Shown one piece after another: positions 35,461 through 44,249 of a stretch of 52,007 nucleotides of DNA (its first letter is position 1; each line of letters opens with the position of its first letter). The notes under the pieces are model-generated. The model was not told the DNA's origin. It saw only the letters and a program-made list of their open reading frames with translations, and did no database searches. The position numbers were made by a program, and so were the translations under genes. This DNA comes from DATFES01 sp035457725 (GTDB lineage: Bacteria; Pseudomonadota; Alphaproteobacteria; CACIAM-22H2): assembly GCA_035457725.1 (NCBI GenBank), contig DATIBC010000045.1, positions 1 through 52,007 on the forward strand, written 5' to 3'.

Positions 35461-38400
35461 GCGTCGCCTACGCCGAATTGCAGGTGACGAGCAATTACTC
35501 GTTTCTGCGCGGCGCCTCGCATCCGGATGAGCTGGCGGTGCGCGCCAAAGAACTCGGACTTGACGCGATCGCCATCAGCGATCGCAACACGCTTGCCGGC
35601 GTCGTGCGCGCGCATGCGGCGGCGAAGGCGGCGCATCTTTCCCTCGTCGTCGGCGCACGGCTCGATCTCGAGGATGCGCCGTCTCTGCTCTGCTATCCGG
35701 TCGATCGAGCCGCCTATGGCCGGCTGTCGCGGCTCCTTTCCTTGGGGCAGCGGCGGGCGCAAAAAGGCGCATGCCGACTGGCGCTCGCCGACGTCTTCGA
35801 GTACGGCGACGGCTTGGTCGTCGCGGCGGTGCCGCCCGAGGCGCCCGACGCCGCCTTCGCGGCCCGTCTTCGCGCCCTCAAGTCGCGCTTCGGGCGCGAT
35901 CTCTTCGTCGTAGCGCACCACCTCTATCGCGGCGACGACGCGCGCCGGCTCGCCCGGCTCGCGGCGCTGGCGCGTGAGACCGGCGCTCGTCTCCTCGCCA
36001 CCAACGATGTTCACGCCCATGTCGCTTCGCGTCGGCCGCTGCAGGACGTGCTGACTTGCATCCGCGAGAAATGCGTCATCGACGCGGCCGGGTTCCGTCT
36101 TTTCGCCAATGCCGAGCGTCATCTCAAGGCGCCCGACGAGATGGCGCGGCTTTTCCGCCGCCATCCCGAGGCGATCGAGGCCACGCTCGAGATCGCCCGG
36201 CGTTGCCGGTTCAGTCTCGACGAGCTGCGCTATGAATATCCGGTCGATCCAACGCCCCCAGGCCGGACGCCGCAGGAGGAGCTGGCGCGGCTCGCCTGGG
36301 AGGGCGCGCGCCGGCGCTACCCCGACGGCGTGCCGGCCAAAGTCGAGGCGCTGATCCGCCACGAGCTGGCGCTGATCGAGCAGCTCGGGTATGCGCCGTA
36401 TTTTCTCACCGTCCACGACATCGTCGCCTTTGCGCGCTCGCGCGCCATCCTCTGCCAGGGTCGCGGTTCGGCCGCCAATTCGGCGGTGTGCTATTGCATC
36501 GGCGTCACGGCGGTCGATCCGGCGCGCATGGATCTTCTCTTTGAACGCTTCGTGTCGGCCGAACGCAACGAGCCCCCCGACATCGACGTCGATTTCGAGC
36601 ACGAGCGGCGCGAGGAAGTAATCCAGTACATCTACGAGAAGTACGGCCGCGAGCGCGCCGGCATCGCCGCGACCGTCATCTGTTATCGCCCACGCAGCGC
36701 GCTTCGCGATGTCGGCAAGGCGCTCGGTCTGTCGCAAGACGCCGTCGGCGCCCTCGCCGAGACGATCTGGGGGTGGGGCGCCGAAGGCATCGAGCCGCGC
36801 CACATCCGCGAGGCGGGCCTCGATCCAAGCGCTCCCCGCGTGGCGTTGGCGATCAAGCTGGCACGCGAGTTGATCGGTTTCCCGCGCCACCTCTCCCAGC
36901 ATGTCGGCGGCTTCGTCATCGCCAAGAGCCGCCTCGACGAGGTCGTGCCGATCGCCAACGCGGCGATGGAGGATCGCACCTTCATCGAGTGGGACAAGGA
37001 CGACCTCGATGCGCTCGGTATCCTCAAGATCGATGTCTTGGCGCTCGGCATGCTGACCTGCATCCGCAAATGCTTCGATTTGCTCCGCAAGCATCACCGC
37101 AGCGATCTCGATCTCACCACGGTGCCGGCGGACGACCCGGCGGTTTACGAAATGCTCGGCCGCGCCGATTCGATCGGCGTCTTCCAGGTCGAAAGCCGGG
37201 CCCAGATGAGCATGCTGCCGCGGCTTCGCCCGCGGAACTTTTACGATCTGGTCATCGAGGTGGCGATCGTGCGCCCGGGCCCGATCCAGGGCGACATGGT
37301 CCACCCCTATTTGCGCCGGCGTCGCGGCGAAGAGGCGGTGTCTTTTCCTTCCGAGGAGTTACGCGAGGTGCTGGGCAAGACGCTCGGCGTGCCGCTGTTC
37401 CAGGAGCAGGCGATGAAGATCGCCATCGTCGCCGCCGGTTTCACGCCGTCGGAGGCCGACCGGCTGCGCCGCGCCATGGCGACGTTCCGGCGTGTCGGCG
37501 TCATCCATACGTTCCGCGACAAACTGGTCGAGGGCATGATCGCCAGAGGCTACGCGCGCGATTTCGCCGAGCGTTGCTACTCGCAGATCGAGGGCTTCGG
37601 GACTTATGGCTTTCCGGAATCCCATGCCGCCAGTTTTGCGCTTCTCGTCTATGTCTCGGCGTGGCTCAAATGCCATTATCCCGCAGCCTTCGCCGCGGCG
37701 CTGCTCAACAGCCAGCCGATGGGCTTCTATGCGCCGGCGCAGATCGTGCGCGACGCGCGCGATCACGGCGTCGAAGCGCGGCCGGTCGACGTGAACTTCA
37801 GCGATTGGGATTGCACGTTGGAGCCAAACGAGGGCGATGCCGTTGCGCTTCGTCTCGGTTTTCGGCAGGCCAAGGGGCTTGCCGAAGACGACGTGACCAA
37901 GCTGGTCGTCGCGCGCATGCTAGGCGGCCCTTTCGGCGACGTGCAGGCGTTACGGCGGCGCGCGGGACTCTCCACCGCTGCCCTCGATCATCTGGCGCGC
38001 GCCGATGCCTTCGCTTCGCTGGCGCTCGACCGACGGGCGGCGCTATGGCAAGGCCTCGATCGCGTCGCCGCCGCTTCCGCACCGCCGCTTTTCGCCGCGC
38101 TTGCACCGCCGCCCCAGCCCGTCGCTTTGCCGGCGATGTCGCTGGGCGAGGCGGTGCGCGACGATTACGCGAGCCTGCGCTTGTCGCTCAAGGCGCATCC
38201 GCTCGCCCTTCTTCGCGCGACGCTCGACCGCGAGCGCGTCGTCGCGGCGAGCCGCCTTGTCGACCACTACGACGGCGCGCGGCTGACCGTCGCCGGGCTC
38301 GTGCTCGTCCGCCAACGGCCGGGCACGGCAAGCGGCGTGGTCTTCGTCACCCTCGAAGATGAAACCGGCATCGTCAATCTGATCGTTTGGCCGCAGGTCT

Positions 38401-38639
38401 TCGAGCGTTATCGCCGGGCGCTTCTGGGGGCGCGGCTGATGGCGGCGCGCGGCCGCTTGCAGCGCGAAGGGATCGTCGTCCATCTCGTCGTCGATCGCTT
38501 GAGCGATCGCTCCAACCTGTTGCTTCGGCTCGGTCGTCCAGCGACCGATCTGGAGCCGCCGCAGGCGCGCGCCGACGAAGTGAAATCGCCCGGCCGCGAT
38601 CCCGGTTTATCCGACTATCCCAGCCGTGACTTCCATTAA
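35457..38639 (+). CDS. dnaE2: Error-prone DNA polymerase DnaE2 (ImuC)
   Basis: Alpha-subunit-type translesion polymerase of the SOS mutasome. I start it at GTG 35457, overlapping the imuB stop as GTGA, giving 1060 aa beginning SVAYAELQVTSNYSFLRGAS, the PHP domain. Polymerase catalytic aspartates are in PPDIDVDFE (about 374-381), with GRGSAANSAVCYCIG before it. A C-terminal OB fold (GIVNLIVWPQVFERYR) and the ending PSRDFH are typical. A longer frame back to 35232 lies inside imuB and is a shadow. It is followed by an AT-rich spacer. Confidence 0.95.
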   Translation: MSVAYAELQVTSNYSFLRGASHPDELAVRAKELGLDAIAISDRNTLAGVVRAHAAAKAAHLSLVVGARLDLEDAPSLLCYPVDRAAYGRLSRLLSLGQRRAQKGACRLALADVFEYGDGLVVAAVPPEAPDAAFAARLRALKSRFGRDLFVVAHHLYRGDDARRLARLAALARETGARLLATNDVHAHVASRRPLQDVLTCIREKCVIDAAGFRLFANAERHLKAPDEMARLFRRHPEAIEATLEIARRCRFSLDELRYEYPVDPTPPGRTPQEELARLAWEGARRRYPDGVPAKVEALIRHELALIEQLGYAPYFLTVHDIVAFARSRAILCQGRGSAANSAVCYCIGVTAVDPARMDLLFERFVSAERNEPPDIDVDFEHERREEVIQYIYEKYGRERAGIAATVICYRPRSALRDVGKALGLSQDAVGALAETIWGWGAEGIEPRHIREAGLDPSAPRVALAIKLARELIGFPRHLSQHVGGFVIAKSRLDEVVPIANAAMEDRTFIEWDKDDLDALGILKIDVLALGMLTCIRKCFDLLRKHHRSDLDLTTVPADDPAVYEMLGRADSIGVFQVESRAQMSMLPRLRPRNFYDLVIEVAIVRPGPIQGDMVHPYLRRRRGEEAVSFPSEELREVLGKTLGVPLFQEQAMKIAIVAAGFTPSEADRLRRAMATFRRVGVIHTFRDKLVEGMIARGYARDFAERCYSQIEGFGTYGFPESHAASFALLVYVSAWLKCHYPAAFAAALLNSQPMGFYAPAQIVRDARDHGVEARPVDVNFSDWDCTLEPNEGDAVALRLGFRQAKGLAEDDVTKLVVARMLGGPFGDVQALRRRAGLSTAALDHLARADAFASLALDRRAALWQGLDRVAAASAPPLFAALAPPPQPVALPAMSLGEAVRDDYASLRLSLKAHPLALLRATLDRERVVAASRLVDHYDGARLTVAGLVLVRQRPGTASGVVFVTLEDETGIVNLIVWPQVFERYRRALLGARLMAARGRLQREGIVVHLVVDRLSDRSNLLLRLGRPATDLEPPQARADEVKSPGRDPGLSDYPSRDFH

Positions 38640-38802
38640 ACTTTGAATTCAACGGACCTGTCACCAAAGTTAACAAACACAGTCCTTAAAATTTCACTTT
38701 AGAACACATAATCAATATCCTGATAATACGACATTTTCTCTTAATTTAGTTCGACCAATTTGCTACTCTGCGTCGTGAACCTTGAATTGGGCGCAGAGCG
38801 AA
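38640..38802. other. AT-rich spacer between dnaE2 and the OmpA-family gene
   Basis: This 163-nt stretch is far richer in A/T than its surroundings. It has no convincing terminator or ORF. It most likely holds the promoter of the outer-membrane protein gene, but no hexamer pair with good spacing stood out. Confidence 0.4.
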
Positions 38803-39876
38803 ATGACCATTCTACGAACATGGCTAGCCGCAACACTCCTTGGCCTAGGCGCGGCGGCCGTAGTGCCGTCGACCGGATCGACGCAAGACGCGCCGCGCGG
38901 GTTTTATCTAGCGTTAGGCGGCGGGTTTAACCGACCACTAAACTCCGACCTCAACGGCGGCGGGCTCAACGCCGAGCTCAGCTACGATAATGGTTGGGGG
39001 GCGGTTGGAGCGCTCGGCTACGCACTCCCCGGCGGCTTTCGCGTCGAATTCGAACTAGCCTACCGCGCCAACGACACCGATACCTTTGGCGGCCTGCGTG
39101 CGAGCGGAGATAGCACGGTCTGGAGCGGCCTGGTCAATGTCGTCTATGAGCTTTCGACCGGTACGTCATTCTCGCCCTATGCCGGCATCGGCGTCGGCGG
39201 CGCGCGCGTCGCACTGGACGCGCGGCCGATCGCCCTCACCTCGGTCGACGACGACGACACTCGCTTCGCTTATCAAGGCCTGATCGGCGTCGCTTACGCC
39301 CTCGGCCCGCAATTGCGTCTGTGGTTCGACTATCGTTACTTCGCGACGCAGGATCCCGAGTTTCGGCGAAGCACCGGCGTTCAGTTCGATAGCGAATATC
39401 GCGCCCACACGGTGATGGCGGGAATTCGCTATCTGTTCGGTCCGCCACGCGTGCCGCGCGAGGCAGCGGCCCCGGCGGTGACGCCGCCCGCGGCGGCGCC
39501 AACACCGCCGACTGCGGCGCCGCGCGCCGTTCTGCCTGTGTCCCTGCAACGCAATTTCCTGGTGTTTTTCGACTGGGACCGGTCGGATTTGAGCAGCGAG
39601 GCAAGGCAGGCCATCGCCAATGCGGCGGCCAGCGCCAAGTCCGGAAATGTGGCGCGTATCATTGCGACCGGCCATGCCGACCGCTCGGGCTCCGTGCGTT
39701 ATAATCAGGGTCTAAGCGAACGACGCGCGGCGGCCGTGCGCACCGAGCTGATTCGGCTCGGCATCCCCGTGGCGCAGATCGTGATCGTCGGCAAGGGAGA
39801 AACGGCGCCGCTAGTTCCAACTGCCGACGGCGTGCGTGAACCGCAGAACCGCCGGGTCGAGATCGTCCTTCAATAG
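38803..39876 (+). CDS. OmpA-family outer membrane protein (beta-barrel plus peptidoglycan-binding domain)
   Basis: From ATG 38803 the product has 357 aa: a signal peptide (about 1-26), an 8-strand-type barrel (GFYLALGGGFNRPL through AHTVMAGIRYLFG, about 32-212), a Pro/Ala linker (about 218-245) and an OmpA C-terminal domain with FLVFFDWDRSDLS, TGHADRSGS and SERRAAAVRTEL. The Asp and Arg that bind diaminopimelate are in the HADRSGS and ERRAAAVR segments. A TTG start at 38782 was rejected because it only adds residues before the signal. Confidence 0.9.
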   Translation: MTILRTWLAATLLGLGAAAVVPSTGSTQDAPRGFYLALGGGFNRPLNSDLNGGGLNAELSYDNGWGAVGALGYALPGGFRVEFELAYRANDTDTFGGLRASGDSTVWSGLVNVVYELSTGTSFSPYAGIGVGGARVALDARPIALTSVDDDDTRFAYQGLIGVAYALGPQLRLWFDYRYFATQDPEFRRSTGVQFDSEYRAHTVMAGIRYLFGPPRVPREAAAPAVTPPAAAPTPPTAAPRAVLPVSLQRNFLVFFDWDRSDLSSEARQAIANAAASAKSGNVARIIATGHADRSGSVRYNQGLSERRAAAVRTELIRLGIPVAQIVIVGKGETAPLVPTADGVREPQNRRVEIVLQ

Positions 39877-39883
39877 CCGGGTC

Positions 39884-39915
39884 AAAAAAAGGCGCGCCTC
39901 GGAGTAGCGCGCCTT
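39884..39915 (-). terminator. Rho-independent terminator for the minus-strand gene at 39955
   Basis: AAGGCGCGC (39889-39897) and GCGCGCCTT (39907-39915) form a perfect 9-bp stem with a 9-nt loop. Read on the minus strand it ends in seven T residues (39890-39884). The plus side lacks a T run but may still stop ompA-type transcription. Confidence 0.82.
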
Positions 39916-39954
39916 CGCCAGAATGGATGCACATGTCCGGTTGGGCGCGTCGGG

Positions 39955-40455
39955 TCAGCGCTTCTCCTTTTTGGGCTCGGCGGCTGCGATCGCGCAATCG
40001 CCGGCGCCGAGCACGCTGACGGCGGCCCGCCGCGTCGCGAGGGCGGTTAGGGCGCGGTCGTCCGCCTTCGCGACGTCGCGCAGGAGTACTGCCGACGTTT
40101 CGCAGAAATTGGCCGAAGCCATGCTCTGGCGCGAATAATCGTTGGCGAGCGCGGTCATGAACGAATCATGCTGCTTGCGTCCCTGCGCCCCGTATCGCCG
40201 ATCGAAATAACGGACCAGCGTTTGGCTGCTGCTCGACAGGCTCTTCGCATTCTTTCGCGCGAACGCATTGTAGTGCCCTATGATGTCGTCGCGGGCCACC
40301 GAGCGACAGGACAGGGTCGCCACCATCAATTCGGTCTGGAGCGCACGAAGCTGTAGCGCCGAGCGCTCGTTCTTGGTCAGGCACTCTGCCGCAGCTGCCA
40401 CCGGACCGAATGCGATCGCCGCCACAAGACCGGCGCTGATCACGCGTCGTATCAC
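39955..40455 (-). CDS. Exported protein of unknown function
   Basis: I start it at GTG 40455, with GGGGGGA about 8 nt upstream, giving 166 aa. The signal peptide is VIRRVISAGLVAAIAFGPVAAAA, with cleavage before ECLTKNE. The mature protein is helical, with conserved-looking Cys in ECLTKNERSALQLRALQ, VATLSCRSV and ANFCETSA, possibly one disulfide pair, and NAFARKNAKSLSSSSQ. No family name is recognised. An ATG upstream at 40518 gives no signal peptide at the N-terminus. Confidence 0.72.
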   Translation of the reverse strand: MIRRVISAGLVAAIAFGPVAAAAECLTKNERSALQLRALQTELMVATLSCRSVARDDIIGHYNAFARKNAKSLSSSSQTLVRYFDRRYGAQGRKQHDSFMTALANDYSRQSMASANFCETSAVLLRDVAKADDRALTALATRRAAVSVLGAGDCAIAAAEPKKEKR

Positions 40456-40524
40456 GGGATGTCCCCCCTTCGGACCGAGAAAGTCGTGCACGTTTTCGGG
40501 TCGCCGTAATTGCGCCACGAATCC

Positions 40525-40547
40525 GTCGTTTTGGCAATCAAAACGAC
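40525..40547. promoter_or_regulatory. Perfect palindrome in a divergent promoter region
   Basis: GTCGTTTTG (40525-40533) and CAAAACGAC (40539-40547) form a perfect 9-bp inverted repeat with spacer GCAAT, placed 70 nt upstream of the exported protein and 130 nt upstream of the Nudix gene. It looks more like an operator than a terminator, since neither strand has a T run after it. Confidence 0.45.
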
Positions 40548-40676
40548 AAATACCGTTTCGACTTTCGGGCGAATTTTACGAAACTCCGCGGCCAAGCCGG
40601 CGCTCGCTCGCTCGCTTGCTCGTCAAAGCGCGTGTAGCTACCGTGGCTTGCGCGTCGCTTTTGCATTGGATTCGAT

Positions 40677-41303
40677 ATGGCAATGACCGAGGAAGACATC
40701 GATTTGATCGAACGTCGCGAAGCGTATCGCGGCTACTTGAGGATCGACAGCTATCGCCTGCGGCATCGGCTGTTCGCCGGCGGGTGGAGTAGACCGCTTG
40801 CCCGCGAAGTATTGGACCGCGGACGCTGCGTCGGCGTTCTGTTGTTCGACCCATCGCGCGACGTGGCGGTGCTGATCGAGCAGTTCCGCATCGGCGCGTT
40901 AGTGGCAAATCGGCCGCCGTGGGTCGTCGAGGTGGTGGCCGGCGTGATCGAGAATGGCCAACCGGCCGATGTCGTGGCGCGGCGCGAGGCGCGCGAAGAG
41001 GCTAATTGCGAGGTGCTCGATCTGATGCCGATTTGCGATTACGTCGTCAGTCCCGGTTGCTCGAGCGAGACGGTGGCGCTGTTCTGCGGTCGTGTGGATT
41101 CCGGCGATGCCGGCGGCGTGCATGGATTGGCGCATGAGGGCGAGGATATCCGCGTCTCCCCGCTGCCGACGGCCAAAGCGCTCGCAGCGCTGGCGGAGGG
41201 ACGTATCGCCAACTCAATGAGCATCATCGCGTTGCAGTGGCTGGCGCTCAACCACGAGGCGCTTCGCCGGCGTTGGCTCGGCGCCAATGCCCAGCATACT
41301 TGA
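40677..41303 (+). CDS. nudF: ADP-ribose pyrophosphatase (Nudix, NudF-like)
   Basis: Hydrolyses ADP-ribose to AMP and ribose 5-phosphate. The 208-aa product matches NudF well in its second half: VSPGCSSETVALF, GVHGLAHEGEDIRV, SMSIIALQWLALNHEALRRRW. The Nudix box runs from G89, but the first Glu of GX5E is Gln95 and the Gly of the EExG part is Asn110. The metal-binding core R103-E104-A-R-E107-E108 is intact. Activity is likely but the altered box leaves doubt. Confidence 0.84.
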   Translation: MAMTEEDIDLIERREAYRGYLRIDSYRLRHRLFAGGWSRPLAREVLDRGRCVGVLLFDPSRDVAVLIEQFRIGALVANRPPWVVEVVAGVIENGQPADVVARREAREEANCEVLDLMPICDYVVSPGCSSETVALFCGRVDSGDAGGVHGLAHEGEDIRVSPLPTAKALAALAEGRIANSMSIIALQWLALNHEALRRRWLGANAQHT

Positions 41304-41337
41304 AGGCGCGCAGTCACCTGTCGTACATCATGGTGCC

Positions 41338-42375
41338 ATGACCATACGTCAGGGGTTCATCGACACCATCGGCGATACGCCGCTGATCCGGCTGCGCGCC
41401 GCGTCGGAATCAACCGGCTGCGAAATCTACGGCAAGGCGGAGTTTCTCAATCCGGGCGGGTCGGTTAAGGATCGCGCCGCCCTGTTCATCGTCAAGGACG
41501 CGGAAGAGCGAGGCCTGCTGCGGCCTGGCGGCGTGATCGTCGAGGGCACGGCGGGCAACACCGGTATTGGAATCGCGCTGGTCGCCAACGCCCGCGGCTA
41601 TCGTTCGGTGATCGTCATTCCCGACACGCAGACGCAAGAGAAGAAGGACATTCTGCGCCAGTCCGGCGCCGAACTACGTGAAGTCCCGGCGGTCCCGTAC
41701 GCCAACCCCAATAACTACGTGAAAGTGTCGGGCCGGCTGGCTGACGAGATCGCCCGGACGCATCCCGCCGGGGCGATTTGGGCCAATCAGTTCGATAACG
41801 TCGCCAATCGCCGGGCGCATTTCGAAACGACCGGACCGGAGATCTGGCGACAGACGGGGGGCAAGATCGACGCCTTCGTGTGCGCCGTCGGTACTGGCGG
41901 CACGCTGGCAGGCGTCGGGATGTATTTGAAGCAACAGAATCCAAAGATCGTCATAGGCTTGGCGGATCCGATGGGCGCCGCGCTCTATAACTACTACAAG
42001 CACGGCCAGCTCAAGGCCGAGGGCAGCTCGATCACCGAGGGGATCGGGCAAGGACGAATCACCAAGAACCTCGAGGGCGCGCCGGTGGACGAGGCGTACC
42101 AGATACAAGACGCCGAGGCGGTGCCGCTCATTTTCGACCTGATCCGGAACGAGGGACTCTTCCTTGGCACTTCCACCGGCATCAACGTCGCCGGCGCCAT
42201 CCGGCTCGCCAAACAAATGGGGCCCGGCCATACGATCGTCACCGTGCTGTGCGACGGCGCGCAGCGCTACGCCAGCAAGCTCTTCAGTCCCGAGTTCCTG
42301 CGCTCGAAAAATTTGCCGGTGCCGGATTGGATCGGTAAGGGTGAGGCGATCCCCATGCCGACGCCGTTCGTCTAG
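41338..42375 (+). CDS. cysK: Cysteine synthase
   Basis: O-acetylserine sulfhydrylase making cysteine from O-acetylserine and sulfide. From ATG 41338 the product has 345 aa. The PLP lysine is K44 in NPGGSVKDRAA, and the phosphate loop is GTAGNTGIGIA (70-80). It is some 30 residues longer than enteric CysK, like the alphaproteobacterial subgroup. A TTG/ATG further upstream (41287) would overlap the Nudix stop. It is followed 15 nt later by sseA. Confidence 0.92.
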   Translation: MTIRQGFIDTIGDTPLIRLRAASESTGCEIYGKAEFLNPGGSVKDRAALFIVKDAEERGLLRPGGVIVEGTAGNTGIGIALVANARGYRSVIVIPDTQTQEKKDILRQSGAELREVPAVPYANPNNYVKVSGRLADEIARTHPAGAIWANQFDNVANRRAHFETTGPEIWRQTGGKIDAFVCAVGTGGTLAGVGMYLKQQNPKIVIGLADPMGAALYNYYKHGQLKAEGSSITEGIGQGRITKNLEGAPVDEAYQIQDAEAVPLIFDLIRNEGLFLGTSTGINVAGAIRLAKQMGPGHTIVTVLCDGAQRYASKLFSPEFLRSKNLPVPDWIGKGEAIPMPTPFV

Positions 42376-42390
42376 CGGCGGCTCGTGCCG

Positions 42391-43245
42391 ATGAAATACG
42401 CCAATCCCGACGCGCTGATCTCGACCGATGCGCTTGCCGCTCGGCTCGCCGAGCCGGACCTGGTGATTCTCGACGCGACATTCCATTTGCCGACCGCCAA
42501 GCGCGACGCGCGAGCCGAGTACGCGCGCGAGCACATTCCGGGTGCGCGATTCTTCGACATCGACATCATCGCCGATCGCGCCACCGATCTGCCGCATATG
42601 CTTCCTTCGCCCGGTGATTTCGCGCGTGCCGCCGGTGCGCTCGGCATCGACGACGATTGCGATGTCGTCGTCTATGACACGCACGGAATCTCGAGCGCCC
42701 CGCGCACCTGGTGGATGTTGCGGATTTTCGGGCACCGGCGCACGCGCGTGCTTGACGGCGGCCTGCCCAAGTGGAAACGCGAGGGCCGGCCGGTGAACGA
42801 CCTCGCCTCCCCCGCGCAGCCGCGCCCGTTCACTCCCCGTTTTGACGCGGCCATGGTGCGCGACAAGGCCAATGTCCGAGCGAATATCGGCTCGCGACGC
42901 GAACAGGTTCTCGATGCGCGCTCCGCCGGCCGGTTCCGCGGCGTCGATCCCGAGCCGCGTCCGGGCCTACGTAGCGGTCATATTCCTGGTAGTTGCTCGC
43001 TCCCCTACAATCTGCTGGTCGATCCGAAGACGCAGACGATGCTGCCGGCCGATGGGTTGCGCGCCCGCTTCGTCGAGGCCGGTATCGACCTGACACGGCC
43101 GGTGATCACCAGTTGCGGCTCGGGCGTCACGGCGTGTGCGCTGGCGTTGGGCCTCCACCTTCTCGGGCACGATCGCGTCGCCGTGTACGACGGATCGTGG
43201 GCGGAGTGGGGATTGCCAGGCGATACGCCGGTCGAGACCGGCTGA
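42391..43245 (+). CDS. sseA: 3-mercaptopyruvate sulfurtransferase
   Basis: Two-domain rhodanese transferring sulfur from mercaptopyruvate. The product has 284 aa from ATG 42391 (GTG 42385 possible). The catalytic loop in the second domain is CGSGVTA (Cys about 242), the signature of mercaptopyruvate rather than thiosulfate enzymes. The first domain has HIPGARFFDID and VLDGGLPKW without a catalytic Cys. Its TGA shares a base with the GNAT start (TGATG). Confidence 0.93.
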   Translation: MKYANPDALISTDALAARLAEPDLVILDATFHLPTAKRDARAEYAREHIPGARFFDIDIIADRATDLPHMLPSPGDFARAAGALGIDDDCDVVVYDTHGISSAPRTWWMLRIFGHRRTRVLDGGLPKWKREGRPVNDLASPAQPRPFTPRFDAAMVRDKANVRANIGSRREQVLDARSAGRFRGVDPEPRPGLRSGHIPGSCSLPYNLLVDPKTQTMLPADGLRARFVEAGIDLTRPVITSCGSGVTACALALGLHLLGHDRVAVYDGSWAEWGLPGDTPVETG

Positions 43246-44249
43246 TGTCGGCAGCCCCGCCTGCCCGGCCATCGCTCGAGATTCGGGCCTTTCGCGAGCC
43301 CGATCGCGAGGCGCTCCTGCAGCTATGGCGGGACGAGCGGCTTACGTTCCGAAACGTTTCGGTCGAACGCGAGCTGTCGCTTTGCCTTGGCGCGCCCCAG
43401 GCGCGCCTGTTCGTCGGCATCGAGGGCGGTCGGATTATCGCCTCGATCTTGTGCGGCTTCGATGGGCATCGCGGCTGGATCTATCGCGCGGTGACCCATC
43501 GCGACCATCGCCGTCGCGGGCTGGCGCGCCAGATGGTGGCGCACGCCGAGGCATGGCTTGCCGAGCGCGGCGCGCCAAAGATCAATCTGCAGATCGACAG
43601 CGAGAACGCCGCGGCGCAAGGATTCTGGGAGCGCGTCGGGTTCGTGGTCGAGACGCGGATTTCGATGGGAAAGCGCCTGCCGCCGTTGCCGCAAATGTCA
43701 GGCGCTGCCGGCGTGGCGCCGCCTGGGCAAATCAAGGTCGTCATCACCTACCTCGAAATGAACGAACGACCGCGGCCGAGCGTCACGCCCCCTCCCGCCG
43801 GCTTGAAGCTCGCCGTGCTCCGCGCCGATGAGCTCAGCGTGCCGTTCTATCGCTATCTCTACGATTCCGTCGGCGGACCGTGGCTGTGGTACGAGCGCCG
43901 GCGCATGAGCGACGGCGAAATCGCCGCGATCGTCAACGATCCACAGGTAGACGTGTTCGTCCTTTACGCCGCGGGCGAACCGGCCGGTTACGTCGAGCTC
44001 GACCGGCGCGTACCCTCGGAGATCGAGTTGGCGTATTTCGGGCTGACGCCGCGCTGGATCGGGCGCGGCCTCGGTCCGTTCCTGCTGCACTGGGCGATCG
44101 ATGCGGCGTGGCGACGCGAGCCCAAACGGGTATGGGTGCACACCTGCAACCTCGATCATCCAAAGGCAATCGCGTTCTATCAGCGCGCAGGGTTCGTGCC
44201 GTACAAGCAGGAGAGCAAATTCATCGACGACCCTCGCCCGCTGCCGTGA
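43245..44249 (+). CDS. Fused double GNAT N-acetyltransferase
   Basis: The 334-aa product joins two GNAT domains. The first (about 10-150) resembles YpeA, with the acetyl-CoA loop HRRRGLARQMVAHAEAW, KINLQIDSENAAAQGFWERVGF and the ending ISMGKRLP. The second (about 180-330) has TPRWIGRGLGPFLLHWAI and HTCNLDHPKAIAFYQRAGF. Each domain has its own cofactor loop, so both may be active. Substrates are unknown. It is coupled to sseA and overlaps the convergent permease gene by 29 nt. Confidence 0.85.
   Translation: MSAAPPARPSLEIRAFREPDREALLQLWRDERLTFRNVSVERELSLCLGAPQARLFVGIEGGRIIASILCGFDGHRGWIYRAVTHRDHRRRGLARQMVAHAEAWLAERGAPKINLQIDSENAAAQGFWERVGFVVETRISMGKRLPPLPQMSGAAGVAPPGQIKVVITYLEMNERPRPSVTPPPAGLKLAVLRADELSVPFYRYLYDSVGGPWLWYERRRMSDGEIAAIVNDPQVDVFVLYAAGEPAGYVELDRRVPSEIELAYFGLTPRWIGRGLGPFLLHWAIDAAWRREPKRVWVHTCNLDHPKAIAFYQRAGFVPYKQESKFIDDPRPLP

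Noticed and set aside
35394..37304. 636-codon minus-strand open frame opposite dnaE2
   Set aside because: Composition is that of an antisense frame and it covers the conserved PHP and polymerase parts of dnaE2.
39884..39915. Terminator for the plus-strand OmpA-family gene
   Set aside because: The T run is present only on the minus-strand side, so it is assigned to the convergent gene.
40595..40625. Short CTCG-type tandem repeat upstream of nudF
   Set aside because: Only a few imperfect units; may be chance in GC-rich sequence.
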